A DNA stretch of 64,000 bases, taken from assembly GCF_034087045.1 (NCBI RefSeq), contig NZ_CP139247.1, forward strand, positions 7,838,001 to 7,902,000. Direction: 5' to 3'. The DNA comes from Chitinophaga sancti. GTDB lineage: Bacteria > Bacteroidota > Bacteroidia > Chitinophagales > Chitinophagaceae. The notes beneath the pieces were generated by a model, which was not told the DNA's origin, did not search any database, and saw only the letters and a list, made by a program, of their open reading frames with translations. Made by a program: the position numbers and the translations under genes. Positions within the stretch are counted from its first letter, which is position 1, and every line of letters starts with the position of its first letter. Shown here piece by piece: positions 26,597-35,643 of this stretch.

Positions 26597-26602
26597 AAAT
26601 TT

Positions 26603-26712
26603 TGAAGGCGGGGAACTTGTTTTGCGGAACTTGTGAGGGACGGGAAATAACATTGGGATTAAACTTATTCGTATATAAAAAAAGCATCTGCCAGCTGGCA
26701 GATGCTTTTTTG
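26603..26712 (+). ncRNA. Candidate small RNA between pckA and folD
   Basis: The stretch lies between a TAnnTTTG box and a strong intrinsic terminator, contains no ATG in its body, and carries a duplicated word ggaacttgt. It could equally be the distal 3' UTR of pckA. I could not match it to a known RNA family such as 6S or SRP RNA. Confidence 0.3.
26677..26712 (+). terminator. Strong intrinsic terminator upstream of folD
   Basis: A perfect palindrome, gcatctgccag and its complement, flanked by A7 and T6, able to terminate in both directions. It ends pckA or the candidate small RNA. Confidence 0.9.
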
Positions 26713-26735
26713 TTTTTAATTTTCTCAATTAAGCC

Positions 26736-26743
26736 TAACTTTG
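26736..26743 (+). promoter_or_regulatory. Putative -7 box for folD
   Basis: TAACTTTG ending 3 bp before the ATG at 26747, implying a leaderless mRNA. Confidence 0.55.
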
Positions 26744-26746
26744 CGC

Positions 26747-27634
26747 ATGCAAATTTTAGACGGTAAACTGGTATCAGCGGCTATCAAAGCCCAACTGGCA
26801 GAAAAAGTAACGGAACTGAAGGCTTTAGGCAAGAAAGTTCCTCACTTGGCTGCTATTCTGGTAGGTAATGATCCCGCCAGCGAAACATACGTTGCTTCAA
26901 AAGTTAAGTCCTGCGCAGAGATCGGATATCACTCCACCCTGCTGCGTTTCGATGAAAAAATTTCCGAAAAACATCTGCTTGACAATATCACTCTCCTGAA
27001 TGAAAATGCAGATATTGATGGTATTCTTGTACAGTTACCGCTTCCAAAGCACATCAATGAAGAAGTTGTAATCAATAACATCGATCCAAGCAAAGACGTA
27101 GACGGTTTCCACCCGGTAAACGTTGGTAAAATGGTCAGTGGCCTGCCTACTTTTATCCCGGCTACACCTTACGGTATCATGCTGATGCTGGAACACTACA
27201 AAGTTCCAACAAAAGGTAAACACGCTGTAGTGATCGGCCGCAGTCACATCGTAGGTACGCCTATGAGCATCCTGCTGAGCAGAAATACCTACCCTGGCAA
27301 CTGCACCGTTACCCTCACTCACTCACAGACTGCAAACCTGAAAGAAATCTGTCTCCAGGCAGATATCATCGTTGCTGCTATTGGTCGTCCGAACTTCGTG
27401 ACTGCTGATATGGTGAAAGAAGGTGCTGCTATCGTGGATGTAGGTATCAACCGTATTGCTGATCCTTCTAAGAAATCTGGTCACAGACTGGTAGGTGATG
27501 TGAACTTTGATGAAGTTGCTGAAAAATGCAGCTATATCACGCCGGTTCCGGGTGGTGTAGGTCCAATGACCATCGCAGCACTCCTGAAGAATACCTACCA
27601 TGCGGCTGTAGGTCAGAAAGGTAATATGAACTAA
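26747..27634 (+). CDS. folD: Bifunctional methylenetetrahydrofolate dehydrogenase / cyclohydrolase
   Basis: A 295-residue enzyme interconverting 5,10-methylene- and 10-formyl-THF. Visible: [13 protein letters not shown] with the catalytic Lys (about residue 55), [26 protein letters not shown], the NADP-binding [17 protein letters not shown] and [18 protein letters not shown] two codons earlier is in frame, but the ATG fits better. The -7 box ends 3 bp upstream, so the transcript should start at or near the start codon. Confidence 0.97.
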   Translation: MQILDGKLVSAAIKAQLAEKVTELKALGKKVPHLAAILVGNDPASETYVASKVKSCAEIGYHSTLLRFDEKISEKHLLDNITLLNENADIDGILVQLPLPKHINEEVVINNIDPSKDVDGFHPVNVGKMVSGLPTFIPATPYGIMLMLEHYKVPTKGKHAVVIGRSHIVGTPMSILLSRNTYPGNCTVTLTHSQTANLKEICLQADIIVAAIGRPNFVTADMVKEGAAIVDVGINRIADPSKKSGHRLVGDVNFDEVAEKCSYITPVPGGVGPMTIAALLKNTYHAAVGQKGNMN

Positions 27635-27678
27635 TTATAGAGAATAGATGGTACGCATAGGGCTAACGGCATTATGCG

Positions 27679-27686
27679 TACCTTTG
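27679..27686 (+). promoter_or_regulatory. Putative -7 box for queE
   Basis: TACCTTTG ending 4 bp before the queE ATG, implying a leaderless mRNA. Confidence 0.55.
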
Positions 27687-27690
27687 CATT

Positions 27691-28317
27691 ATGTCAACGA
27701 CTGCCACATATCCAAACGTACGCACGCTCCCGGTAATGGAACGCTTTTACACTATTCAGGGTGAAGGTAATTATCAGGGTTGTGCAGCTTATTTCATCCG
27801 CCTCGGCGGTTGCGATGTAGGCTGTCATTGGTGTGACGTGAAGGATAGCTGGGAGGCAGATCGTCATCCACAGCTGGCACTCACGGATATCGTGGGCGAG
27901 GCAGCGAGCTACCCCGGCCGCATTGCCGTGATCACCGGTGGTGAGCCTTTGATGCACAACCTGGATGCATTGACAGCAGATTTGCATGCAGCAGGTTTCC
28001 GCACTCATATTGAAACTTCAGGTTCATCTCCCCTTTCCGGAAACTGGGACTGGATTACCTTGTCTCCTAAGAAATTCAAGGCGCCACTGCCTGAGATCTG
28101 TGCATTGGCTCATGAACTGAAGGTGGTAATCTTTCATAAAAGTGATTTTGCCTGGGCTGAGAAATATGCTGCACTGGCAGGCCCTCATTGTAAACTATAT
28201 ATTCAGCCGGAATGGAATAAAGCGGCTGAAATGACTCCCCTTATCATCGACTATATCAAGGACAACCCTAGGTGGCAACTCTCCCTTCAGGTGCACAAAT
28301 ACATTAATGTGCCATAA
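27691..28317 (+). CDS. queE: 7-carboxy-7-deazaguanine synthase
   Basis: A 208-residue radical SAM enzyme that makes CDG, the 7-deazaguanine precursor of queuosine. The iron-sulfur motif is GGCDVGCHWCD (Cx3Cx2C), preceded by ERFYTIQGEGNYQGCAAYFIRL, the typical QueE opening. GGEPLMHN, the radical SAM GGE motif, follows. tgt at 12 kb acts later in the same pathway; queC, queD and queF are not in the window. Confidence 0.95.
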   Translation: MSTTATYPNVRTLPVMERFYTIQGEGNYQGCAAYFIRLGGCDVGCHWCDVKDSWEADRHPQLALTDIVGEAASYPGRIAVITGGEPLMHNLDALTADLHAAGFRTHIETSGSSPLSGNWDWITLSPKKFKAPLPEICALAHELKVVIFHKSDFAWAEKYAALAGPHCKLYIQPEWNKAAEMTPLIIDYIKDNPRWQLSLQVHKYINVP

Positions 28318-28444
28318 GTACAATACACGTTCAGATCATTACGTTTATTGAGAAAAAAATATGTAATCGCATTGATTATCTGATAGAAAGGCATTCATCT
28401 GGCGATTTTTTCATATATTGGACCCACATTCCCAATCATGAGTT

Positions 28445-30340
28445 ATGGCTAAATTCCCAATATTGCTGAGTTGTCTTGTGATTTGCCTGGGTGTGCATGC
28501 TCAGGTAGTAACCTATGATAACGCTAAGAAAAAAGCACAGAAGAGTTTTGACAATGCACAGTTGGCGGTTTCGGAGTATAAAACGGAAGATGCTATTATT
28601 TATTTGCAGGAAGCGATACGGGCTGAGCCTGGATTTGCAGACGCCTATGGACAAATGACAATTTCCTATGTAGAGTTGAAAAAATACAATGAGGCGATCA
28701 CTAGTTTTGAAACCCTCAGACGGCTGGATAGCAATTCTATCCGACCGGCCCTGATGGCTTACTCCAAAGCCCTGGCAGGTGTTGGCCGATTTAGTGAAGC
28801 CCTTACGAATATCAATCTCTATATTGCAACAGGAAAGATCAATAATCCAAAAGCCCAGGCCCTCCAGAAAACTTATACTTACGCCGCCAGAGAAGCAGCT
28901 CACCCGGTACCTTTTACCCCCATTAACCTGGGCGATAATATCAATACCAAAGATGCTGAATACTTCCCCTCCCTGACCATCGATAACCAGATGCTTGTTT
29001 TTACACGCAGAGTGAATGGTAAGAACGAGGACTTCTATGTGTCAGAAAGAGACGACAGCATGCATTGGAAGAAAGCGTATAACATGGGTGCACCTATTAA
29101 CTCTACCGCTTTCAATGAAGGTGCGCAGAACATTTCGCAGGATGGGAATATGCTGGTGTTTACAGGTTGTAATTTTCCAAATGGACGTGGCAGCTGCGAT
29201 ATCTACTATGCCATCAGAACAGAAGAAGGTCTTTGGGTAGAACCCATGAACCTGGGTAACCCGATTAATACGCGGGACTGGGAGTCACAACCTTGTCTTT
29301 CTCCTGATAAACAGACTTTGTATTTTTCCAGGGCCACAACAGATGCGGGTTCCGATATCTTTATGAGCCAGTTGCAAGCCAATGGCAGATGGGGTACTCC
29401 GGAAAGACTGGGACCTAATATCAATACAACTGGCGACGAAGCAACACCTTTTATTCATGCGGATAACCAGACATTGTACTTTGCCTCCAACGGGCATGAG
29501 GGTTTTGGTAGTATGGACCTGTTCTACTCCCGCAGACAAGCGGATGGTAGCTGGGGACCAGCCGTGAATATGGGGTACCCGATTAATACCACAGATGAAG
29601 AATCAAGCCTGGTGGTAGCAGCAGATGGTAAAACGGCGTATTATGCTTCTGATCGTACGGATAGCCGTGGATCGCTGGATATTTACAGCTTTGAATTGTA
29701 TCCTGCAGCAAGACCGTTGAAGACATTGTATGTAAGAGGATATGTGTTTGATAAAAAGAGCCAGAAACGCCTGGTGGCAAATATTGAGCTGCAGGACCTG
29801 GAGACAGGGCAGACAATGGCGAGTATCAAAAGTGACCTGTTAGGTAATTACCTGGTGGCATTGCCTGTGGGCAGGGATTATGGTCTGAATGTAAACAGGA
29901 AAGGATACCTGTTCTATTCTGAGAATTTCTCACTGAAAGGTGCAGATAAGGATACTGGTTATTTCAGAGAAGTGCCTTTGGTACCACTGGATACAAGTGC
30001 AATTATGGTATTGAACAATGTGTTCTTTGCCAGCAGGGAGTTTACATTGAAACCGGAGTCTTTTGTAGAGTTGAACAGGTTAGTTGGATTGATGAAAGAA
30101 AACCCGACGATGATCGTGGAAATAAGCGGGCATACGGATAATGTGGGTAATGATCAGATCAATCTGACACTGTCTGATAAACGCGCACAGGCAGTGGTGC
30201 AATATCTGGTGCAGAAAGGGATAGAACCTGAGCGGTTAGTGGCGAAAGGATATGGAGAAGGTAAGCCGGTGGCGGATAATGAAACGCCGGAAGGAAGGGC
30301 GCAGAACAGGCGAACAGAGTTTAAGGTTATTAAGTTATAA
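28445..30340 (+). CDS. PorE-like OmpA-family protein (TPR, PD40 propeller, carboxypeptidase-regulatory, OmpA)
   Basis: A 631-residue periplasmic or outer-membrane protein. In order: signal peptide ending VHAQ; TPR repeats (about 25-150, AIIYLQEAIRAEPGFADAYG); a PD40/WD40-like propeller (about 165-420, repeated LxFxSxxxxGxGxxDIY blocks such as GRGSCDIYYA and GFGSMDLFYS); a carboxypeptidase-regulatory beta domain (about 430-510); and a C-terminal OmpA domain (ISGHTDNVGNDQINLTLSDKRAQAVVQYL) that binds peptidoglycan. This order is that of PorE of Porphyromonas gingivalis, a T9SS component. Unlike PorE, I see no clear lipobox. Confidence 0.85.
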   Translation: MAKFPILLSCLVICLGVHAQVVTYDNAKKKAQKSFDNAQLAVSEYKTEDAIIYLQEAIRAEPGFADAYGQMTISYVELKKYNEAITSFETLRRLDSNSIRPALMAYSKALAGVGRFSEALTNINLYIATGKINNPKAQALQKTYTYAAREAAHPVPFTPINLGDNINTKDAEYFPSLTIDNQMLVFTRRVNGKNEDFYVSERDDSMHWKKAYNMGAPINSTAFNEGAQNISQDGNMLVFTGCNFPNGRGSCDIYYAIRTEEGLWVEPMNLGNPINTRDWESQPCLSPDKQTLYFSRATTDAGSDIFMSQLQANGRWGTPERLGPNINTTGDEATPFIHADNQTLYFASNGHEGFGSMDLFYSRRQADGSWGPAVNMGYPINTTDEESSLVVAADGKTAYYASDRTDSRGSLDIYSFELYPAARPLKTLYVRGYVFDKKSQKRLVANIELQDLETGQTMASIKSDLLGNYLVALPVGRDYGLNVNRKGYLFYSENFSLKGADKDTGYFREVPLVPLDTSAIMVLNNVFFASREFTLKPESFVELNRLVGLMKENPTMIVEISGHTDNVGNDQINLTLSDKRAQAVVQYLVQKGIEPERLVAKGYGEGKPVADNETPEGRAQNRRTEFKVIKL

Positions 30341-30377
30341 TTAAAAAGGCGTCTTCTTCGAAGACGCCTTTTTAATT
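30339..30377. terminator. Bidirectional terminator between convergent genes
   Basis: A perfect 18-bp stem (aattaaaaaggcgtcttc with complement) and 3-nt loop serves the PorE-like gene on plus and the phosphatase gene on minus. A second GC-rich hairpin (caggcc...ggcctg, 30383-30412) follows. Confidence 0.9.
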
Positions 30378-30422
30378 TTGTGCAGGCCTCCGGCGGCACT
30401 GCCGTGGGCCTGACTAATGGCC

Positions 30423-31214
30423 TTAATAATTTCTTAGTTGCGTTTGCAATATTGAATCGATATTTTGTTTATAATTATACTGGAACAATGCCGGTAACCA
30501 ATCGCCATACATGGGGTTTGGCAACACAATAAACCGGCTCCCAAATTCAGCAGCAGATTGCTTTGTAGCCGCTTCTCTTTTATCAGCTGGTTGCTTTTCA
30601 AAGATGGCGGAGAAGTCTCCCAGATTATCCCCCATCAGCAAAATGATTTCGTGTGTTTGTGCTACATGCAAACGTCTTTCTTCCTTGCTGGAAGTTGTTG
30701 TTTTTAGGATCAGGTGTTCATTATCTGCATCAGGAAAATTCCAGCGTTGTAAATTTTGTAATGTTACGCTACGTTCTGCTTCTGAACGGTTTGTGATATA
30801 GTAAACATGCACCCCTTTTTCAGCTGCATATTTTAAGAAGGACAATGCCCCGGGTACGGTATCAGCAGCGGCTTTGCTGGTCCATTCCTGCCAGGTTTTG
30901 TCACTGTAATTTTCTCCTTTCAACGCAACATGTACATTGTAAGGACTATTGTCTAAAATTGTTTCATCAATGTCTGTAACAATCGCCATTGGCTTTGTAA
31001 AATTGTGTTGGAGATCTTCGTTGAGACGAAGACGGGCGATGTTGTATGCCTGAAAACAGAGGGCTTTATATTCAGCAGAACGTTGTTGCCATAAGGCCGC
31101 AAATGCAGGTCCATAAGGCACTAAGGCCGTATGCTGTGCAACTGGTTTCGGTGCCTTGCATGCGAATAAGAGGGAGAATGCGAGGAGAAAAGTGAGGCGG
31201 TTTGATAAAAACAT
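30423..31214 (-). CDS. 5'-nucleotidase / acid phosphatase, lipoprotein e(P4) family
   Basis: A 263-residue HAD-superfamily phosphatase. A lipoprotein signal (LLAFSLLFAC, lipobox FAC near residue 19) is followed by TDIDETILDNSPYN, the DxD catalytic motif, then YYITNRSEAER and LLMGDNLGDFS with the acidic motif of HAD enzymes. In Haemophilus, e(P4) dephosphorylates NMN and other nucleotides for cofactor uptake. I start at MFLSNRL, 12 codons after the first Met, for a proper lipoprotein signal. It is divergent from dprA. Confidence 0.9.
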   Translation of the reverse strand: MFLSNRLTFLLAFSLLFACKAPKPVAQHTALVPYGPAFAALWQQRSAEYKALCFQAYNIARLRLNEDLQHNFTKPMAIVTDIDETILDNSPYNVHVALKGENYSDKTWQEWTSKAAADTVPGALSFLKYAAEKGVHVYYITNRSEAERSVTLQNLQRWNFPDADNEHLILKTTTSSKEERRLHVAQTHEIILLMGDNLGDFSAIFEKQPADKREAATKQSAAEFGSRFIVLPNPMYGDWLPALFQYNYKQNIDSILQTQLRNY

Positions 31215-31247
31215 GAAATTAAAATTGTAACTTAAATTAGTTGACCA

Positions 31248-31255
31248 CAAAAGTA
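31248..31255 (-). promoter_or_regulatory. Putative -7 box for the phosphatase gene
   Basis: TACTTTTG on the minus strand, 33 bp before the chosen ATG and only 5 bp from the divergent dprA start. Confidence 0.5.
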
Positions 31256-31260
31256 GGGAA

Positions 31261-32364
31261 ATGCAGGAAGAAACACGTTATCAGATTGCACTTACGAAAA
31301 TACCACAGATAGGGAATAAGATAGCACAACAGTTAACCACTTACTTTGAAAATGCAGGTAACATTTTTAAAGCGAGCCGAAGAGAGCTGGAAAGCCTGCC
31401 TATGCTGGGGAAAGTAAGAGCGAATGCCATCAGGCAGTTTAATGATTTTCGCTGGGTAGACAGGGAAATGAATTTCCTGGAAAAGTACCAGATTGCAGCC
31501 ATCAGTTTTCAATCTCCACTATATCCACAAAGGTTGCTGCATTGTTATGATCATCCATTTCTGCTATATTATAAAGGGAATGCAAATCTGAATGCTACTC
31601 GTATCATTAATGTGATCGGTACACGAACACCTACGGCACATGGCAGGGAAGTGTGTGCAAATCTGATAGCGGGGCTGGAATCCAGTAATATTATGGTAGT
31701 GAGCGGACTGGCCTATGGCATAGATGTGCTTGCCCATGCTACGGCACTGAAGCATGGTATGCCTACCATTGGCATACTGGCGCATGGACTGGACAGGATC
31801 TATCCTGATGTACATGCAAATACCGCCAGGCAGATGGTGGAACAAGGGGGATTGCTTACAGAGTATGGCAGAGACACCACCCCTGATAAGCCTAATTTCC
31901 CTAAAAGGAACCGGATAGTGGCAGGGATGTCGGATGCTACCGTATTGATAGAGAGTGGTATAAAAGGAGGATCAATGATCACCGCAGATATTGCCAATAG
32001 TTATAACAGGGATGTATTTGCTATTCCGGGGCGTGTAGGAGATCCGAAATCAGCGGGATGTCATCACCTGATAAAAAATAATCAGGCAATGCTGATTACG
32101 GATGCAGAAGATATATTGAAGGCCATGAACTGGGATGATGCGGTCAGGAAGCCCGTAATGCCTCAGCAGCAGGAGATACAGGAGGAACTGAAAGAAGAGG
32201 AGCGGCAGATATTAGCGCTTTTTAACAGGAGTGAGCATTTTCATATAGATCATATATATAGCAGAAGTCCATTGCCGGAGAGCAAAGTAGCCTCCGTGAT
32301 CTTTCAGCTGGAAATGAATAAATTGTTAAGAAGTACACCGGGGCAGCGCTACCAGCTGGTTTGA
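31261..32364 (+). CDS. dprA: DNA-processing protein DprA
   Basis: A 367-residue protein that loads RecA on incoming single-stranded DNA in natural transformation. An N-terminal helix-hairpin-helix region (about 1-65) includes IPQIGNKIAQQL. The Rossmann-like fold contains NVIGTRTPTAHGREV, VVSGLAYGIDVLAHATAL, FPKRNRIVAGMSDATVLIES and the GSMITADIANSYNRDVFAIPG block. A C-terminal winged-helix domain (about 310-367) ends STPGQRYQLV. Length and order are full. Confidence 0.96.
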   Translation: MQEETRYQIALTKIPQIGNKIAQQLTTYFENAGNIFKASRRELESLPMLGKVRANAIRQFNDFRWVDREMNFLEKYQIAAISFQSPLYPQRLLHCYDHPFLLYYKGNANLNATRIINVIGTRTPTAHGREVCANLIAGLESSNIMVVSGLAYGIDVLAHATALKHGMPTIGILAHGLDRIYPDVHANTARQMVEQGGLLTEYGRDTTPDKPNFPKRNRIVAGMSDATVLIESGIKGGSMITADIANSYNRDVFAIPGRVGDPKSAGCHHLIKNNQAMLITDAEDILKAMNWDDAVRKPVMPQQQEIQEELKEEERQILALFNRSEHFHIDHIYSRSPLPESKVASVIFQLEMNKLLRSTPGQRYQLV

Positions 32365-32431
32365 CCTGATTTAAAATTAGGCATGGGGATGACCAGCGTC
32401 ACAACAATTTTTCTATTAACTTAAATAGCTG

Positions 32432-32439
32432 TAGATTTG
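32432..32439 (+). promoter_or_regulatory. Putative -7 box for guaB
   Basis: TAGATTTG, 36 bp before the guaB ATG. Confidence 0.5.
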
Positions 32440-32475
32440 CGTGCAATTATTTAATAACTGACAAATAGTTGCAAC

Positions 32476-33948
32476 ATGCCTGCCGGAAAATCAAAACCGA
32501 AATTTGTAGAGGACGGACTTACCTTTGACGATGTACTTCTGGTTCCAGCCTACTCTGAAGTCTTGCCCAGAGACGTTAATATCAGCACGCAACTTACTAA
32601 AACTTTACGCCTGAACATTCCAATGGTCTCTGCTGCCATGGATACCGTTACAGAAGCTAACCTGGCTATCTCTTTGGCACGCCAGGGTGGCATCGGTATT
32701 CTGCACAAGAATATGTCCATTGAAAAACAAGCCGAGCAAGTACGTAAGGTAAAGCGTAGTGAAAACGGGCTGATCCTCGATCCGGTGACTCTGCATGCAA
32801 ATGCATCTATCGGGGAAGCGCTCCGCCTGATGAAAGAAAACAGCATCGGTGGTATTCCTATCATAGACGAAAGCAAAAAACTCGTTGGTATCCTTACCAA
32901 CCGTGACCTGCGCTTTGAAAGGAACATGAAACGCGTAGTAAGCGAAGTAATGACTTCTCAGAACCTTGTAACTGCACCAGAAGGTACCGATCTGAAGAAA
33001 GCAGAGAAGATCCTTCAACAGAATAAAATCGAGAAATTACCAGTAGTTGGAAAGAATGGTAAACTTGTAGGATTAATCACTTACCGTGATATTCTGCAGC
33101 TGACCAGCTATCCAAATGCCATCAAAGATGAATATGGTCGTCTTCTTGTAGGCGCCGCATTAGGTATCACTCCCGATGTACTGGACAGAGCACAGGCACT
33201 CATCAACGTTGGTGTAGATGTAGTATGTCTCGATAGCTCACACGGTCACTCAGTAGGTGTACTGAATGGTCTGAGAAAACTGAAGAAAACCTTCCCTAAA
33301 TTACAGGTGATTGCAGGTAACGTAGCTACCGGCGATGGTGCACTGGCACTGGCTGAAGCAGGTGCTGATGCAGTGAAAGTAGGTGTTGGACCGGGTTCTA
33401 TCTGTACTACCCGTGTAGTAACAGGTGCTGGTTTCCCTCAGCTCTCTGCTGTAATGAATGCAGCTACTGCCCTGAAAAAACTGGGTGTACCGGTTATTGC
33501 AGATGGTGGTATCCGTTATACCGGTGATATGGTGAAGGCTATCGCTGCAGGTGCATCCTGCGTAATGGCTGGTTCTATCTTTGCTGGTACTGAAGAAAGC
33601 CCTGGAGAAACTATCATCTACGAAGGACGTAAGTTCAAATCATATCGTGGTATGGGTTCTCTGGAAGCGATGGTAGAAGGTTCCAAAGATCGTTACTTCC
33701 AGGATGAAGATGATATCAGGAAACTGGTACCAGAAGGTATCGTAGGTCGCGTACCTTACAAAGGTAACCTGGGTGAAGTGATTCAGCAGTATGTAGGTGG
33801 TCTTCGTGCTGGTATGGGTCTGACTGGTTCTAAAGATATCAAAGCACTACAGGCTGCACAGTTTATCAGGATCTCTTCGGCTACCGTAAAGGAAAATCAC
33901 CCACATGATGTGGTGATCACCAAGGAAGCACCGAACTATAGCAGATAA
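32476..33948 (+). CDS. guaB: Inosine-5'-monophosphate dehydrogenase
   Basis: A 490-residue enzyme that oxidises IMP to XMP, the rate-limiting step of GMP synthesis. The barrel starts [15 protein letters not shown]. Two CBS domains (about 95-215) are inserted: [29 protein letters not shown] and [16 protein letters not shown]. Catalytic Cys is in [11 protein letters not shown], followed by [29 protein letters not shown] and the [12 protein letters not shown] end. Full length. A strong terminator follows. Confidence 0.98.
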   Translation: MPAGKSKPKFVEDGLTFDDVLLVPAYSEVLPRDVNISTQLTKTLRLNIPMVSAAMDTVTEANLAISLARQGGIGILHKNMSIEKQAEQVRKVKRSENGLILDPVTLHANASIGEALRLMKENSIGGIPIIDESKKLVGILTNRDLRFERNMKRVVSEVMTSQNLVTAPEGTDLKKAEKILQQNKIEKLPVVGKNGKLVGLITYRDILQLTSYPNAIKDEYGRLLVGAALGITPDVLDRAQALINVGVDVVCLDSSHGHSVGVLNGLRKLKKTFPKLQVIAGNVATGDGALALAEAGADAVKVGVGPGSICTTRVVTGAGFPQLSAVMNAATALKKLGVPVIADGGIRYTGDMVKAIAAGASCVMAGSIFAGTEESPGETIIYEGRKFKSYRGMGSLEAMVEGSKDRYFQDEDDIRKLVPEGIVGRVPYKGNLGEVIQQYVGGLRAGMGLTGSKDIKALQAAQFIRISSATVKENHPHDVVITKEAPNYSR

Positions 33949-33966
33949 TTAATGGTAAGATAATGG

Positions 33967-34003
33967 AAGGGAGTGTATCATACTTTTGATACACTCCCTT
34001 TTT
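33967..34003 (+). terminator. Terminator of guaB
   Basis: A perfect 14-bp stem (aagggagtgtatca and complement), 6-nt loop and T5 tail. It marks sequence native to guaB, so the IS end must lie to the right. Confidence 0.9.
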
Positions 34004-34169
34004 CATTGAAAATAGTTAGTCTGTGTCATAATTTTGATATGACTCTATATGCTTAAAATTTTCATTTCGTGCTTATAGCAACAATCGTTTGTACTTAGAG
34101 TCTTAAATCAGTTTTCTTTACAGGCTTAAAAAGCACCAATAAGAGGTCGATTTTTGTAACTTAGTAATC

Positions 34170-35399
34170 TTATTGAGATGGGGGTAATGCCTCAAGCTCG
34201 CGCAGGCGCCTGAGATAATTATTTATCTGCGCCTGCTTTCTTTTTTTAAGCCACTCCTGATTATCCGGTTCCATATATGGCACTCTATTTTTGAGTATAA
34301 AATAAGTGGCAATGAGGATTTTGTGTGCAATGGCGATAAGAGCACGTTTTTTACCTCTTCGCACACTTAAAGAGTAATATCTTCTTTTCAGATAAGATTC
34401 CTTTGTATGTACAGCGGCCCAGGCCGCCTCCACCAGTGCTGTTTTAAGAGAACTGTTGCCATGATTGATACGTTCACTTTTCTTTTTTCCGGCACTTTCA
34501 TTATTACCCGGACATAAGCCACACCAACTGGCTAAATGATGCTGATTTGGGAAGGCATGCATATCTGTACCTATTTCGGCTAAGATGGCTGTAGCTGTTT
34601 GTTTTTGTACTCCGGGAATAGTCTGAAGTAATTTTACTTCTTCTTCCCATTTTCTTAAGTACTGATCAATACGGTTATCTACCTGACAAAGCAGTTCATT
34701 TAGCTGTAAGATAGCAGCTTTAGACAGGTTGAGCATAAAACGGTGATGCTCATTAAGATTACCTTCTAAAGCAAGAATAAGTTCTTGCTTCTTGATTTTG
34801 AGCCTACCTTTGGCCAGATTGGCCAATATCATGGGATCCTGTTCTCCATCAATAATAGCAGAGATCATTGACCAGCCGCTTATGCCGAACACATCACTGA
34901 CAACGCTGCTCAATTTGATATTGGCAGTCTCTAAAATGTTCTGTAATCGGTTATATTCACTGGAGCGTTGGCCTATTACTTTACGTTTGTATCGGTACAA
35001 TTCCCGTAATTCACGAGTGTATTGGGGTGGAATAAAACTTCCTTTTAGTAGCCCGCTTAGCAATAATTTTGCAATCCAGGCACTGTCATTACGATCAGTC
35101 TTATGACCCGGCACATATTTAATATGCCGGGCATTGACCAAAATAAGTTCAAAGTGAGGTTCTAGTATATTAAAAACAGGCTTCCAGTAAACACCCGTGC
35201 TCTCCATTGCGACATGTGTAATGCCCGATTCTTCCAACCAGGCTACCAGGTCCTTAAGTGAACTTGTGAAGGTGCTAAAAGTGCGGGTTTGTTCCTGCAA
35301 ATTATCACCCCTGATGGTAGCTACTACATTCTCCTGGTGAACATCGAGGCCACAGCCACGACTCACAACCTGTTCAAAACTGATATGTGATTGTTCCAT
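34170..35399 (-). CDS. IS110-family DEDD transposase (recombinase)
   Basis: A 409-residue recombinase. The RuvC-like N domain has the DEDD tetrad: Asp19 (GLDVHQ), Glu66 (AMESTGVYW), Asp102 and Asp105 (KTDRNDSAWIA). A coiled-coil region lies about 130-260. The C-terminal Transposase_20 domain includes IPGVQKQTATAILAEIG and the catalytic Ser302 in CPGNNESAGKKK. All catalytic residues are present and the frame is intact, so it may still be active. IS110 recombinases (IS621) use an RNA with two guide loops encoded in the element's non-coding end. Confidence 0.95.
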   Translation of the reverse strand: MEQSHISFEQVVSRGCGLDVHQENVVATIRGDNLQEQTRTFSTFTSSLKDLVAWLEESGITHVAMESTGVYWKPVFNILEPHFELILVNARHIKYVPGHKTDRNDSAWIAKLLLSGLLKGSFIPPQYTRELRELYRYKRKVIGQRSSEYNRLQNILETANIKLSSVVSDVFGISGWSMISAIIDGEQDPMILANLAKGRLKIKKQELILALEGNLNEHHRFMLNLSKAAILQLNELLCQVDNRIDQYLRKWEEEVKLLQTIPGVQKQTATAILAEIGTDMHAFPNQHHLASWCGLCPGNNESAGKKKSERINHGNSSLKTALVEAAWAAVHTKESYLKRRYYSLSVRRGKKRALIAIAHKILIATYFILKNRVPYMEPDNQEWLKKRKQAQINNYLRRLRELEALPPSQ

Positions 35400-35620
35400 G
35401 GTAGTACTTTTGTCGAAGGTACCACCATTTTCATAGTCGTTTGTGAATTCGGTTCATGAGGGTTTTCTTTGAAAATGGTTTTCATTACCCGTTGGTGAAT
35501 ACCCTCTTTCGTGCATGTTTTATTTGGGTACCCGACGGAGCCAGGTAGTTTTTTAAGCGATCCGCAGCGTCTCATTTTACTTTTATGTTTCCTCCTTTTT
35601 TATTTTGATGCCGCTTAGTC
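35400..35620 (-). ncRNA. Candidate IS110 bridge RNA region
   Basis: About 220 bp of non-coding DNA directly upstream of the transposase ATG on the same strand, where the IS110 group encodes its bridge RNA. A perfect 10-bp stem (35424-35433 with 35470-35479, accattttca and complement) encloses a 36-nt loop, and a GGGTACCC palindrome lies at 35526-35533. The placement is the main argument; guide loops were not resolved. Confidence 0.35.
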
Positions 35621-35628
35621 ATAATCCT

Positions 35629-35636
35629 TATTTTTG
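35629..35636 (+). promoter_or_regulatory. Putative -7 box for lnt
   Basis: TATTTTTG ending 7 bp before the lnt ATG. It lies at the very edge of the IS, so lnt can still be transcribed despite the insertion. Confidence 0.55.
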
Positions 35637-35643
35637 ACCCGCT

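Larger units (their letters stand above)
34010..35625 (-). mobile_element. IS110-family insertion sequence (approximate limits)
   Basis: The element sits between the guaB terminator and the lnt promoter, and its transposase reads against both genes. IS110 elements lack clear terminal inverted repeats, so limits are estimated from the flanking native features. An 8-bp word gtcataat occurs at 34025-34032 and 35618-35625 and might mark the ends, but chance could produce it. Confidence 0.7.

Noticed and set aside
34025..35625. 8-bp direct repeat gtcataat as an IS target duplication
   Set aside because: IS110 elements generally do not create duplications, and an 8-bp match between two such regions is expected fairly often by chance. 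Kept only as a hint.
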